Shown piece by piece: positions 46,781 through 57,974 of a stretch of 64,000 nucleotides of DNA. The notes beneath the pieces are model-generated. The model saw only the letters and a program-made list of their open reading frames with translations. It made no database searches and had not been told where the DNA came from. The position numbers were made by a program, and so were the translations under genes. Each line of letters begins with the position of its first letter. Positions within the stretch are counted from its first letter, which is position 1. This stretch comes from Ochotona curzoniae (taxonomy: Eukaryota > Chordata > Mammalia > Lagomorpha > Ochotonidae): the NCBI RefSeq assembly GCF_017591425.1, contig NW_024467120.1, forward strand, positions 1,364,001-1,428,000, read 5' to 3'.

Positions 46781-47104
46781 GGAAAAGATGTTTAAGACAT
46801 ATTGATTTCTTTGAAAGCAGAGAGAACAAAGAGATGAAGAGCTAGAAAAAGAGAAATCTTTCACCTTCCAGGTTACTCTCCGACATATCTGCAATGGGGC
46901 TGAGCCAGGTAGAAAGCAGGAATCTGTTACTGAATCTTGGTCTCCCACATGGGTGGCAGGGACCCACATTTCCTCTGCTGTCTTGGGTGCATGAGCAGAG
47001 CAAGATTTGAAATAGAGCAGCCAGAACTTTAACCTGTTTTTCAGTACGGAATGCCAGTATTATAAACTGCAGCGTTAACTTGGCTGTGCCCCAACGCGGG
47101 CCCC
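46780..47104 (-). mobile_element. Old SINE, full length
   Basis: 'aagacatattgatttctttg' at left, 'ggctgtgccccaacgcgggcccc' at right. The head retains its CpG-containing end despite a worn body. Confidence 0.78.
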
Positions 47105-48185
47105 AGTAATGATTCTTCATTCTTGTTTTCATAATTAGGACATCTTCCTTATCTTAGTGGGAACATGAATTCTGAAGCTCCCATGGTTCCCTTGCTGCCT
47201 GCATTGCCTTTCTCCTGCGAGTGCTTTTGTTTGTTTACTCTGCTCTCCGTCTTCTGCGGTGCTCCATCCCTGGAGTCTCTGATCTTCAGCTGTCTTTTCA
47301 GTCTAGTGACAAGTTAAACAAATGGATGGAAACTCTGCATGCCCAGCTGCGGCTTGTCAACTGATGCACTGCTCCCCTGGGTGGCTCCTCCTGTTTTATT
47401 GGCAGATGCTGGGTTCTCACTGTATGTAGAGCTTTCTGTTAAGTAGAGGAGTTTCCCCACAGAGGATAAACCTGCTTGCCAGTAATTTGGAGGCTCAGGG
47501 AAAGGAGGGTGTCCTCCATTACAGACACAGAGCCCATCATTTAATAGCTGCTTTTAGCAGAGCACTCTGCCTGGGCGTGCAGGTGCGCCTGGTGCGGGGT
47601 CTTCAGGGGGCGTGGGATCTTCAGTGGGGTTGGAGGAAGAGCAGTTCCAGGGTTCATTTCTTCTGTGCCGGCTCTGAACATCCCAATTCCCCCGATTTTC
47701 ATCCTCTGTGCCGTCATGTTTAAGTTTTTCAGAGTGCTTTCTTGTTCTTGGAATGTCTCTTTTCTTTCTCTGAATGATATTTTCTTCTTGTTTTCCTGAG
47801 TATGGCATCTTAAGTGCCTTAGTGAGAATATTCAGTGTAGAGCTCTTCTGCCCAGGCTTCCAAGGCAGCCGGGCTCTCTCACTCCCGAGCTGTCCCGTGG
47901 TTCTGCTGCATGTGTTGGCTTGCTCTTGTGCTGTTCCTGCCTTTCCACCAGCTCCTGCTGCAGGCTGAGGGGCAGTCTTGGGTACAAAGACTGCTTGCGG
48001 CTTTCATAAGCTGTGGTGACTCAAAATGAGCTCCCCTAGATTCTAGAAATTTTAAAACGTTTAAAAAAATACTGTGATTGAAGCTATTTACATGTTGTAA
48101 CGGGGGCTAAATATTAACGTTTCCTTATAAGGTGGTGAAGTATCTGTAGAATGCAATGGGCTAATCACTTTGTTTGCTTTCTTTA
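47105..48185. other. No recognised gene; GC-richer patch
   Basis: 47560-47640 has several CpGs (gcaggtgcgcctggtgcggg) but is short. Open frames of 64-84 codons on both strands have no recognisable product. Confidence 0.4.
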
Positions 48186-48503
48186 GGATTTATTTATTTG
48201 AAAGGTGCAATGGCATGTGGTGGAGGAAGAAAGGGAGAGTCAGAGTGTTTCCATGAGCTAGTTCACTTCGCAAATGACTGCAGTGGCCAAGGAGAGCCAG
48301 GCCAAGCCCAGAACCCCATCTCTGTCTCCCACATGGGTAGCACGGCCTGAGCATATAGGCCGTCCTTCTCTGCTTTCCCAGGCATATTAGCAGTGAGCTG
48401 GGATGGACACAGAGTGGCAGCAACTTAACTAGCATTCCCATAGAGAATGCTGGTATTATGAGCAGCAGCTCAACCCACTGAACTACGGTATGAACCCCTG
48501 GAC
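48186..48503 (-). mobile_element. Older C-type SINE
   Basis: 'ggatttatttatttgaaagg' to 'cccactgaactacggtatga'. Confidence 0.8.
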
Positions 48504-48699
48504 TAAGCAGTTTTAGGAAGCAGGTGTATAATCATAGGCTAATTCCACTTGAAACATGAAGAGTTCAACTGGAGTTCAGAGTTGCAAAGGATGCACATTC
48601 TTGTTACCCATCTCACCAAGAGAAAGAGTCATCGGTGGACTGCACATCCTGCTCATTGGGCTGTGAGAACTGTGCAGGGAGGCTGGTAAAATGTATGTT

Positions 48700-49200
48700 A
48701 AGCTCTCTTCAACATTTCCTGTATATAACAAAGAGGTAGAAAGAACGGTCACTGGTTTAGAATGATTTTTTTAATAGAATTTGAATAGCTACGAGCAGAA
48801 AGCTTTTTCTTCTCTAAGTCTGATCACCAAGCCATAGGCCTAAGGGTAAGAAATAAGTCTGGCAGAAATGAGACAGAATACTTAACAATGATTAATGATC
48901 TCATAATCTGAAAATCTCAGATCATCAAAGCCAGTACTTTTCTTTTAAAAGGTTTATTGTGGCCAAGTTATTCATCAAAATCTACTTTGCAAGATGCTGA
49001 CACTGTTCTAATATGAAACCTAGAAATAATTAAGCATTTGTCAGGCATCATTTGTTTCCAATTACGCAGGTAAATATGAGGCTGTCGGTGTCTGACATTC
49101 ATACAGCAGCCAATTACTGCATAAGGCTGGCTTCAATATTGTAACTTGCTATATATTAGGCAGTCATACATGTGATGCGATGTACTGTGCTTCCTGTGCT
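48700..49200. promoter_or_regulatory. Candidate conserved non-coding block (inferred)
   Basis: Repeat-free and rich in ATTA/AATTA homeodomain cores (taatgatctcataatctg, caattacgcagg, ccaattactgcat), with palindromic-looking 'ctgaaaatctcagatcat'. About 14 kb downstream of the RNF182 stop codon. This is pattern only. Confidence 0.3.
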
Positions 49201-49424
49201 GTACAGGTTACGCCATGCTGATGAATCCCATAGACCACTCAGGAACCTGAGGCCCTGTTCCCTCTTGCCAAAGCAGCCTCATGTGCAGGCCTGCCATGGC
49301 AATCCTGTCCTGAATCTCAGGCCACTTGCCCTGAATGCATCGTCTCAGTCCATCACTGCTGCAACACACTGTCCTCAACCAGTAGTGACGCTCATGTTCC
49401 TACCAAGTGAGAAAAAATTTTCTC

Positions 49425-49748
49425 AGGCCAGGCGTGGTAGACTTGTGGTTCAAGTCCTTGCTTGGAAAGCACCAGGATCCCATATGGGTGCCAGTTCTAA
49501 TCCAGGCTGCCCCATTTGCCATCCAGCTCCCTGCCTGTGGCCTGGGAAAGCAGTCAAGGATGGCCCAAAATCTTGGGACCCTTCACCCATGTGGGAGACC
49601 TGAAAGAGTCTCCTGGTTTCTGGCTTTGCATTAGCTTAGCTCTGGCCATTGTGGCTACTTAGGTAGTGAATCAGTGGACAGAAGATCTTCCTCTCTGTCT
49701 CTCTTCCTGTCTGTGGATCACCTTTCCAATAAAAATAAATAAATCCTA
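49425..49748 (+). mobile_element. C-type SINE, intermediate age
   Basis: Head 'ggccaggcgtggtagacttg', tail ccaataaaaataaataaatc. Its '+' frames overlap the 143-codon frame 49172-49603, which is therefore half SINE. Confidence 0.88.
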
Positions 49749-49809
49749 AAATAGTTATCTCTCTCCATACCCAGTTCTGTCTACTCCCTTGAGGTATTCC
49801 CTGTTGAGT

Positions 49810-49835
49810 ATGTGTGTGTGTGTGTGTGTGTGTGT
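49810..49835 (+). repeat. (TG)n microsatellite
   Basis: 13 uninterrupted units. Confidence 0.96.
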
Positions 49836-50059
49836 AAGTGTTTGCATGTGCACTAACCAATGTCTCCACTGTCTTTCTTGATTCTCTTATATGGAAAGAA
49901 TATTAAATTCACATTATTCTTGCTTATCCCCCTTCTAAACATTTGTTGATTATGTTACTGTGATTCTTCCATTGATTAGATTTACAACAAGAACTGTAGC
50001 CCTGATCTCATTTCCGTGTGATGGGCTGCCTTTTTCTGTTCCATAAGCTCTGGTTCTTT

Positions 50060-50852
50060 CTTATTTATTTCTTTCATTTTCTTTATTTTTTTGTAATTAT
50101 TTTATTTTGATAATCTTTACATAGTTGATTAGGGCACAAAGGGTCAAGGGCTACAGGAAAGTGGATAAGACCGTTGTTTCGGGGCCCGGTATGATAGCAT
50201 AGCGGCTAAAGTCCTTGCTTTGAATGCACCAGGATCCCATATGGTGCCAATTCTAATCCCGGCTACTCTGCTTCCCATACAGCTCCCTGCTTGTGGCCTG
50301 GGAAGGCAGTCGAGGTCAGCCCAAAGCCTTGGGACCCTGCACCCATGTGGGAAATCTGGAAAGAAGTTCCTGGCTCCTGGCTTCGGATCAGTGCAGCACC
50401 GTCTGTTGCGGTCACTTGGGGAGTGAATCATTGGATGGAAGATCTTTCTCTCTGTCTCTCCTCTTCTCTGTACACCTGCCTTCCCCACCCCCCCACCAAG
50501 ACCATTGTTTCCATATTATTATTTTTTAATCTGTATCTAGGGTAAGGGGAGACATAAAAGGAGAAGTCCCACCCTGCCTCCCTCCCATCCCAGGTTCTGA
50601 TGTGGGGCATACTGCAAGGGTGTTGCTCAAGTGGTTTTGATAGTTCAGCAGTTCTGAATTTCTGCCAATCTTGCCATTCCAAGCATGATGAAATCTATCC
50701 AGAATCCACTGATTGACACTGTTTGCCCAGATTTTCACTGCCAACACATGGCTGGGGTAATTAATTCATTTGTTCTGTCCTCCATCCTCTGTTGTGGTAC
50801 CAGGTGTACTCTGCAGGTTCCGATGGACTGCCATATCCTCCATGTGCACCTG
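50060..50852 (-). mobile_element. L1 3' UTR part of a composite L1/SINE insertion
   Basis: The same L1 lineage as at 19-178, extending further 5' (to 'gccatatcctccatgtgcacctg'). The T-rich left edge is its poly(A). The left target duplication aagctctggttcttt is at 50045-50059; its partner is not at the L1's right edge but beyond the adjoining SINE, at 51172-51186. Interrupted by the SINE at 50181-50497. Confidence 0.85.
50181..50497 (+). mobile_element. C-type SINE nested in the L1
   Basis: Flanked by aagaccgttgtttc (50167-50180) and aagaccattgtttc (50498-50511). The uninterrupted counterpart aagaccattgtttc exists in the L1 copy at 19-178, proving insertion. Its tail is C-rich (cccacccccccacc) instead of A-rich. 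Confidence 0.93.
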
Positions 50853-51171
50853 AATAGATTTATTTATTTTCATTGGAATGGCAGATAGACAGAGAGGAGG
50901 CAATACAGAGAGAAAGATATTCTGTCTTCTGGTTCACTGCTCAAGTGCCTGCAAAAACCAGAGCTGAGCTGATCTGAAGCCAGGAACCTCTTCTGAGTCT
51001 CCCATGTGGGTGCAGAGTCCCAAGGCTTGGGGCCATCCTTTACTTCGTCCCCAGGCCATAAGTAAAGGGCTGGATAGGAAGTGGAACAGCCAGGAAATGA
51101 ACTGGTGCTTAGATGGGGAGCATGATGCATGCAAAGTGAGGATTAAGCTACTAGGCTAATATGCTGGCTTC
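50853..51171 (-). mobile_element. C-type SINE fused to the L1 5' end, sharing its target duplication
   Basis: A full-length SINE whose tail (atttatttattttcattgg on +) abuts the truncated 5' end of the L1. The right flank is the L1's own 15-bp duplication, aagctctggttcttt. No separate SINE duplication is visible. Confidence 0.85.
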
Positions 51172-51204
51172 AAGCTCTGGTTCTTTTGTCCCAGCTTGCT
51201 TTGA

Positions 51205-51315
51205 CTGGGAGAGGGAGAGGAAGTGGAAGTGGGGCTGTGGTTAGGAAGAAGGAAGAGGGGAGAGGCAGCTCGTCTCTGGCTGGTTCACTCCCCAATTGAC
51301 GGTCACAGTCAAGTT
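51205..51315 (-). mobile_element. SINE fragment
   Basis: Purine tract then 'ctggttcactccccaattga' and 'cggtcacagtcaag', the tail-side third of an old copy. Confidence 0.45.
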
Positions 51316-51379
51316 GTTTGGCCTTGGATTAGAGACTCAGAAATATATTCGCCCATGCTTGCAGAGAGTATTCAGAAAC

Positions 51380-52085
51380 TATTTTTTTATTTTCTTCTTA
51401 AATTTTAGAAAAGCTTTAGGTTTACAGAAAAATCCAGAAAATAAAAAAGGAAATGGATAAATGAGGCTTTTTTCCCCTCCTATCAGCGTCTGACAAAATG
51501 ATACACTTGTTGATATTCAACGCAGCAATATAAGTACGTTCTTATTAATGAAAGTTTGTACTTCTTTGGACTTCTAGTTTTGTTTGAGTGTCTCTCTTCT
51601 ATTCCAAGTTCCCATCCAGGATGCCATAATGTATTGAGTAGTCAAGTCCCCTTAGATGCTTGTTGCCTGTAGTTTCTCAGACTTGTTTCCGGTGACCTTG
51701 ACCCTGTTGACCAGGTGTTATGTAAAATGTCTTTCATCTGGGATTTGTCTTTTTGCCTGGTTAGATTGGGGTTGTGGGTTTTAGGGAGTGAGACTTTGAG
51801 GTCCAGTGCCATGATACCAGATTACTCCATAAGACTGTTCAGGCAACTGATGAGCTTGATGCTGACCTCGTTTCTGGGCTGACACAGCATTTGCTGAAGA
51901 TCTCCTCTCCAAAGATACGCTTTCTGATGCTTTCCAGGCTGTTCTCTTTGGCGGGAACTCGATAGGGAGTTTCCTTTGGAGGGCGAATAGGAAAAGTTGC
52001 TTCAGTTGTTCGCTCTGCTGATTGATAGTAAGTAATGATAGTACTCATCATTTTAGCCCACATCTGGCTTTAACAAACATTAACC
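51380..52085 (-). mobile_element. Ancient L1 (L1ME-like) 3' region
   Basis: 'aaaagctttaggtttacaga' and 'ccatgataccagattactcc', with 'catctgggatttgtcttttt', are typical of reverse-complement ancient L1 3' sequence. Subfamily from recall only. Confidence 0.65.
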
Positions 52086-52129
52086 CCTGACCTGAGACTT
52101 CCAGGAATATGTTGTTTTCTTACTGAGTT

Positions 52130-52363
52130 TTAGCATTCTCCCCAAGAGCCAGAGCAAGCTGAGCTGAGCTGATCTGAAGCCAGGAACCAGCAGCTTCTTT
52201 CAGGTCTCCCACGCAGGTGCAGGGTCCCAAGGCCATGGGCCATCCTCTACTGCTTTCCCAGGCCACAGGTAGGCAGCTGGACAGGAAGTAGAGCCAAGAC
52301 ATGATTCAGTGTTCTGACATTTGCAAAGTGAGGATTTAGCCATTGAGCCATTGCATCAGGCCC
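52130..52363 (-). mobile_element. C-type SINE lacking its tail
   Basis: Starts inside the body ('ccccaagagccagagcaagc') and runs to the head ('tgagccattgcatcaggccc'). Confidence 0.78.
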
Positions 52364-52364
52364 A

Positions 52365-52793
52365 GTTCCTAAGCTCTTTACTTCCCCTGTTTCCTTCAAA
52401 AGCTCTCCAGCTAACTCCAACAGGAGAAGTATCCAGCATCTCCTCAGATCGCCACATTTTGAATAAATATGGTGTTCTTGCATCAACCTCTCTCTCTCTC
52501 AGTTCTTGGCTTGTGAGCAGTGAGCAATCCAGATCATGTTTTCAGTAATATATCTACAGCTATTATTTGGAGAATTTCTGCATAGGAAATGTGTCTCGTC
52601 TCCTTTGTGTATTTATTTATTCTGTATTTTGGTGTGGACTCATGGATATATATCTTATACTTTGGGGCTTAATCCAATACTGTTTTATTTATTTATTTTA
52701 TTGCTGAAATTGCTCCGGTTTCAGCCACTGGAGATGCTTTTATTTGGCTTGTATGAGTAGATCCTTTTGACACACATCAGTCATTCTGGATTT
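52365..52793. other. No recognised gene or repeat
   Basis: AT-rich DNA between two SINEs, with short tatttatttatt runs. Confidence 0.4.
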
Positions 52794-52807
52794 TTGTCTT
52801 GGTTTTT

Positions 52808-53200
52808 TGTTAAAGATTTATTTATTTTTATTGCAAAGTCAGATATATACATAGATATACATATATACACATATATATACATATATATATAGAGAGAGAG
52901 AGAGAGAGAGCAGGAGAGACAGAGACAGAGACAGAGAAATGGTTTCTGTCCGGTGAATCATTCCCCAAGTGACTGCAATGACTGGTGCTGTGTCTATCTG
53001 AAGGCAGGAGTCAGGAGCTCTTACAGGTCTCCCATGCAGGTGCAGTGTCCCAAGGCTTTGGGCTGTCCTCAACTGCTTTCCCAGGTCATAAGCAGGGAGC
53101 TAGATGGGAAGTAGGGCTGCTGGGATTAGAACCAGCACCCATATGGGATCTCGGTGCATTCAAGGTAAGGACCTTAGCTGCTAGGCCACAGTGCTGGGCC
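52808..53200 (-). mobile_element. C-type SINE with microsatellite expansion and target duplication
   Basis: Flanks ttgtcttggttttt at 52794-52807 and 53201-53214, exact. The tail-adjacent region has expanded into (TA)n/(CATATA)n and (GA)n runs (52848-52910), making the element about 70 bp longer than usual. Confidence 0.92.
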
Positions 53201-53339
53201 TTGTCTTGGTTTTTGAACACTTCCTTACTTTGGTGCACTTCAAAATGTTCTTAGCTCATCCTGTGTATTTCTACTTCTGCCAGTCCTCAAATCACCCATT
53301 TCTCCAGTGAGCCCTGGTAGCTTTGTTTTGTGTGTATGA

Positions 53340-53614
53340 CTTTTGTTTATGAGAGAGAGGACACTCCCTTCTGCTGGTTCACTTTCCAGATGCCTACAGT
53401 GGGTGGGATTGGACAAGGCTGTAGCCAGGAACCAGGAACTCTAGATCTGTCATACCGGTGACAGTAGCCCAATTACTTGAACTGTCACCCCTGTCTACCC
53501 AGGAGCCACATTAGAAGGAAGCTGGAATGGGAATGGAGCCAGGTATTGAAGCCAAGTACAGGGATACGGCCATCCTAACCAGAGTCTTAACCATTAGGCG
53601 AAACACCTTCCCCT
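53340..53614 (-). mobile_element. Old SINE
   Basis: 'ttatgagagagaggacactc' to 'cttaaccattaggcgaaaca'. Confidence 0.75.
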
Positions 53615-53695
53615 AGTAGTGTGTACTATGGATGCTTTCATCAGGCAAAGTGCTCTTGCCATTTATCTCTATCTTCACATGGTTTGATATCTCAT

Positions 53696-53698
<3 letters not shown>

Positions 53699-53730
<32 letters not shown>
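53699..53730 (+). repeat. (TG)n microsatellite
   Basis: 15-16 units. Confidence 0.97.
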
Positions 53731-53731
<1 letters not shown>

Positions 53732-54317
53732 TTACTGAATAATTCACCATGGTGTGACTCTATCGGTTTCTTAGTTTATCTATACAAGGAGATCCTGATT
53801 GTTTCCAAGTGTTGACGATTATAAGTAAAGTTATGTGAAGAACCACATAGAAGTTATTAAGTGGACATACGTTTTCAGATCATCTGGGTAAATATCTAGA
53901 ACTACAATTGCTGGTTCATGTAATAAACTTTGCTTAGGTTAGCAAGAAACTGCCAATCTGTTTTCTAAACTGCTTGTTCCTTTTTGCATTCTCACCAGCA
54001 ATGAGTATTTCCATGTCTTTGCATTCTCACCAGCAATTGATAATATCATTTTTTAAAAATTTTTGGTCATTTTAGTAAATGTGCAGCATCTCATTGTTAT
54101 CTACATTACATTGTATATCTACATTGTTCTTCCTAATAAAATATTGTACATTTTTGCATTTATGTATCTCCTTTGATGAAATGCCTATTCAAGTCTTTTG
54201 TACATTTAAAAAATATGTTGTTTTCTCATTGAGTTTTGCTATTCTCTTGGAGTTTTAGGGTGTAATTTGATACACGACCTTTCTGGGAGATTCGTTTTGC
54301 AAGTACTTTCTCCCAGG

Positions 54318-54696
54318 GGCCAAAGTTGTGACGTAGTGGGTTAAGTCCCTGCCACCTGTAATGCTGGCAGCCCATACGGATGCTGGTTTGAGCCCTGGGT
54401 GTTCCACTTTTGCTGCAGCTCCCTACCAATGTACCTGGGAAGGCAACAGAAAATGGCTCAGATCTTTGGGCTCCTGTAACCGTGTAGGAGATCTGGATGT
54501 AGTTTCAGGCTCCTGGTCTCAGTCTAATCTAGCCTTGGTTATCGTGGTCATTTGGGAGCATGGACTAGCAGATGGAAATGTTTTTCTTTTCTCTCTTCTC
54601 TCTTCCTACCCCTGCTCTCTCCTTTTGTTTCTCCTTTGTTCTCCCCCGCCTTCATTTTAAGTAAAATAAATACAGTTTAAATTTTTTTAAAAAAAA
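54318..54696 (+). mobile_element. SINE inserted in the old L1
   Basis: Exact 14-bp duplication tactttctcccagg at 54304-54317 and 54697-54710. The pyrimidine-rich 3' region (54588-54656) is enlarged. Confidence 0.9.
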
Positions 54697-54846
54697 TACT
54701 TTCTCCCAGGCTGTGGTTTGTCATTTCATTTTAACAAGATCCTTTTTCTGAGCGACTTGGGAAGTATTCTTTTTGCTTCTTTTTGGAAAGTGATTGTGGA
54801 GAGCTGATACAATTTTTTTCTTTTTAAAATTGAGTTGTATGTGTCA

Positions 54847-55100
54847 GCTTTATTTATTGTATTTAATTGAAAGGCAGAGTTTTAAACAGAGCTGGGTGTG
54901 GAACATGCCAAAGCCAGAAACCTAGACCCATCAGAGTGGCAGGTACCTCAGTATTCTGGCCATCTTGTGCTGCTTTCCCGGGTTCATCAACCCAGAACTG
55001 GATTAGGATTGGAGCAGCTGGAACTCAAACCATCGTGTCTGTGGGATATTGGTGTCCCTGGTGGCAGCTTAACTCATTGCATTCCTGTGCCAGGCCCCCA
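54847..55100 (-). mobile_element. Old SINE inserted in the same L1
   Basis: 'atttattgtatttaattgaa' to 'cattgcattcctgtgccagg'. L1 sequence resumes right after it. Confidence 0.75.
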
Positions 55101-55259
55101 ACTTCTTTAAATGTGTGCTGGAATAACCTTTAAAGCCATCTGCACCGACTGCTTTCTTTTTTGGAATGTTTTTGATTATTGATTCAATTTGTTTAATATA
55201 AATAGGGCTTTTTGGTTACCAGTATCTTCCTGTGTAAATTTTGATAGTTCTGAAGGTGA

Positions 55260-55897
55260 GACAGTTTGTGTTATATAACAGGAACTAGAGTATATACACT
55301 TTTAGTGTGAGAACATATCTGGATAATATTAATAACAATAAAACATGTAGTATTAACAATCAAAAAAATTCAAAAGTTCCAGAATGTCTTCTTAACAATA
55401 AACTTGAGTCTCAACTCTTTAGATCAGTATTCAAAGACCTCTGCAATCTGACTCCAACTTAGTTTCTTAGCTTTCTCTTCAAATCCTAATGATGCTGTAA
55501 TCTATCAAGCATCTAAGTAAACGATGAGTGTGCTGCAAGATAGATGTAAACATTTCTGCTTTACATACATGCACGCTAAATGCAGAGATGTCACAACTTT
55601 CCTGTAGTCACCTGGATGTAGATAAATGATAAAAAGCCCTAGGCACTACTTCATCTCTTAAATTACACCTGGGATGTGTTGAGCGCTCACTGAACGTTTG
55701 CTTGAGCTGTGGAACATGTAGAGTCTGGTGGGCAGAATCCCTGGACAGGCCACCTATGCAGTCTTACGATTCTCACACATCTTGATTCTTTATCTCCCAC
55801 TCCTCATAATGTGTAGGAGGAGAACTGAGAAGTTAGTGGGTACATTTGAAAGCAATGGCTCTATACAGCTATGTCTGCAGTATGTGAAAGGTAGTTT
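55260..55897. other. No recognised gene or repeat
   Basis: AT-rich, apparently single-copy DNA. Confidence 0.4.
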
Positions 55898-55911
55898 GAA
55901 AAACAGTAGAC

Positions 55912-56246
55912 TAGGCCTGGCAGCGTGGCCTCGCAGCTAAAGTCCTCACCTTGAATGCGCTGGGATACCATATGAGTGCTGGTTCTAATCCCGGCAGCTC
56001 CACTTCCCATCCAGCTCCCTGCTTGTGGCTTGGGAAAGCAGTCGAGGACGGCCCAATGCTTTGGGATCTTGCGCCCATGTGGGAGACTTGGAGGAGGTTC
56101 CTGGCTCCTGGCTCCGGATCGGCACAGCACTGGCTGTTGCAGTCACTTGGGGAGTGAATCATCAGACCGAAGATCTTCCTCTCTGTCTCTCCTCTCTGTA
56201 TATCTGACTTTGTAATAAAAATGAATAAATCTTTAAAAAAAAGAAA
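55912..56246 (+). mobile_element. Young full-length C-type SINE
   Basis: Exact 14-bp duplication gaaaaacagtagac at 55898-55911 and 56247-56260. Head 'aggcctggcagcgtggcct', B-box-like ggttctaatccc, tail 'gtaataaaaatgaataaatc'. This is the clearest + strand view of the family. Confidence 0.94.
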
Positions 56247-56261
56247 GAAAAACAGTAGACC

Positions 56262-57600
56262 TTGAAAATAGAATCCAATCTTCTGAAATCAAGTTTTTAG
56301 CTGGATTCATGAGCAAAATAATTTAGATTACTTGGCTTGTAACAGAACACACCTCTTCTATCCTTAAAAGCTAAAAGCAAACAAAATAAAACAAAATGGG
56401 ACATTTTCCATGCATCACTTCCAAGATGACTATTGACAAACTTGGAAGAGTGATACCAGTTAGAGAGAAATATTGAGACTCCGTGGGTGAAAAGCTGCAT
56501 TCTGGATGAACATGAAAACATGAACATGTAAACATGAAAACATTTCAGAATTCCAAGCATGAATCTTAAGTAGGATTGTGGGCTGTTTCACAGTGAGGCC
56601 AGTGGCTGGAGAAGGAGAAGGACTGGGGGGGAACAGGTGGGGATGACATCTGACATTGTTCAGCCTACTGCTGAGGTCTGATCAGTTTGCTTGCTGTTCA
56701 TTTCTTGTAAGACTATAAAGGAAAGTAACTGAGAAAAAGTCTGATTGTGGCTATAAATCAGGTATTATACAGGATCATTTATACATACCATTCTTGTGAA
56801 AATTTTTCCAGCAGCCTGGTAAAAAAAAAAAAAAGGTGTTATTCTATTTTAGTGATAGCAAAGTTGACAGCATAGGTGGTCAGTGCGACAAGGCAGTGGT
56901 AGACCAAAGATTCTCCCCTATATTGGGAAGAGTGTAAAGACTGGTGCTGTCTTCCAGCACTTCTAAAGCAGAGGTTCTCTGCAATGGCTGTGCAGCAGAA
57001 TGATCTGGAAGCTGTAAACGCTGTTCCTGCCCAGGCCACACCCCAGGCCCATTTAATTAGAATCTCTGTGTCTGCGATCTAGGGCACCTAATGATTCCAA
57101 TATTGAGCCAGATTTGAGACCCACTGCCTTGAGTGACTCATTTATTGAAGAGAGACACAAATTGTTACAGTTAGGATCTATTAATTTTAATTGCATTACC
57201 ATAACAAAAGCAGAGCAGAATTGTGAATAAAACACTGATCTGGTGTTTGTCTTGCTGTTCACTCATTAGGAGGCCTTGGGAAGTCGTACATGGAAAAAAA
57301 AAACAAAAAAAAAACACCAGTGGAAAAGTACAGAGGATGCTACAATGAATACTCGGGAACTCACTTCCCAGCCACCTTTGGTCTCCATTCAGTCACACAC
57401 TGTTAGCTTCAGGTTTTATTAATAATTAACTTTACTCCTTCTTGCCCTCCTTGTCCTGTCTTTCCAGAAGCATTAATCAATCTCATGTGCCCTTTCATTC
57501 TTTTACCAAGTATGTATGTATTGACTAAAGCATTCATATTTTCTTTGCAGAGAGGATGGGCCTTCCATCTGCAAATTCAGTCGACTGTGATGAAAGCGCT
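56262..57600. other. No recognised gene or SINE
   Basis: Includes A-runs at 56821-56834 and 57294-57314. 'gagaggttctctgcaatgg'-like and 'agaatctctgtgtctgcgat' phrases hint at an ancient repeat near 56960-57120, not assigned. Confidence 0.35.
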
Positions 57601-57605
57601 TGTAA

Positions 57606-57930
57606 ATAGGATGTTGTAGCACACAGTGAAACTACTGCTTGGGACGGAAGTCTGCATCCCATGTCAGAGTGAGTGAGAGTGAGTCCTGCCTTTGTCATTG
57701 CTTTCAACAACCTTTTCTGCTAATGCATCTAGGCGGCATTAGATTATGGCTGAATTAGTTGAGTTCCTGCTTCTTACATGAGAGACCCAGTTGGAGTTTC
57801 TTGCTCCTAACTTCATCGTCGTTCAGCCCCAACTGTTACAGATATTTTGGAGTGAACCAGTTGATAAGAGGCTTCCCTTTCTTCCCCCTCTCTCTCTTCC
57901 TTTCAAATAAATAAAAATGAATAAACATTT
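57606..57930 (+). mobile_element. Old C-type SINE
   Basis: 'gatgttgtagcacacagtga' to 'caaataaataaaaatgaata'. Strongly diverged in the first half. Confidence 0.72.
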
Positions 57931-57974
57931 AAAAATAGAAACATTCAACATGTACAGACTTTTTTTTTCCTTGT

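Larger units (their letters stand above)
53735..55255 (-). mobile_element. Old L1 (minus), split by two SINEs
   Basis: Reads as reverse L1 ORF2: 'ttgctggttcatgtaataaa', 'gcattctcaccagcaat' (twice), 'tactttctcccaggctgtgg', then after the second SINE 'aacctttaaagccatctgca'. The order is collinear with L1 once SINEs 54318-54696 and 54847-55100 are removed. Confidence 0.75.

Noticed and set aside
49172..49603. 143-codon + strand open frame
   Set aside because: Its second half is SINE; the first half has no recognisable coding features.
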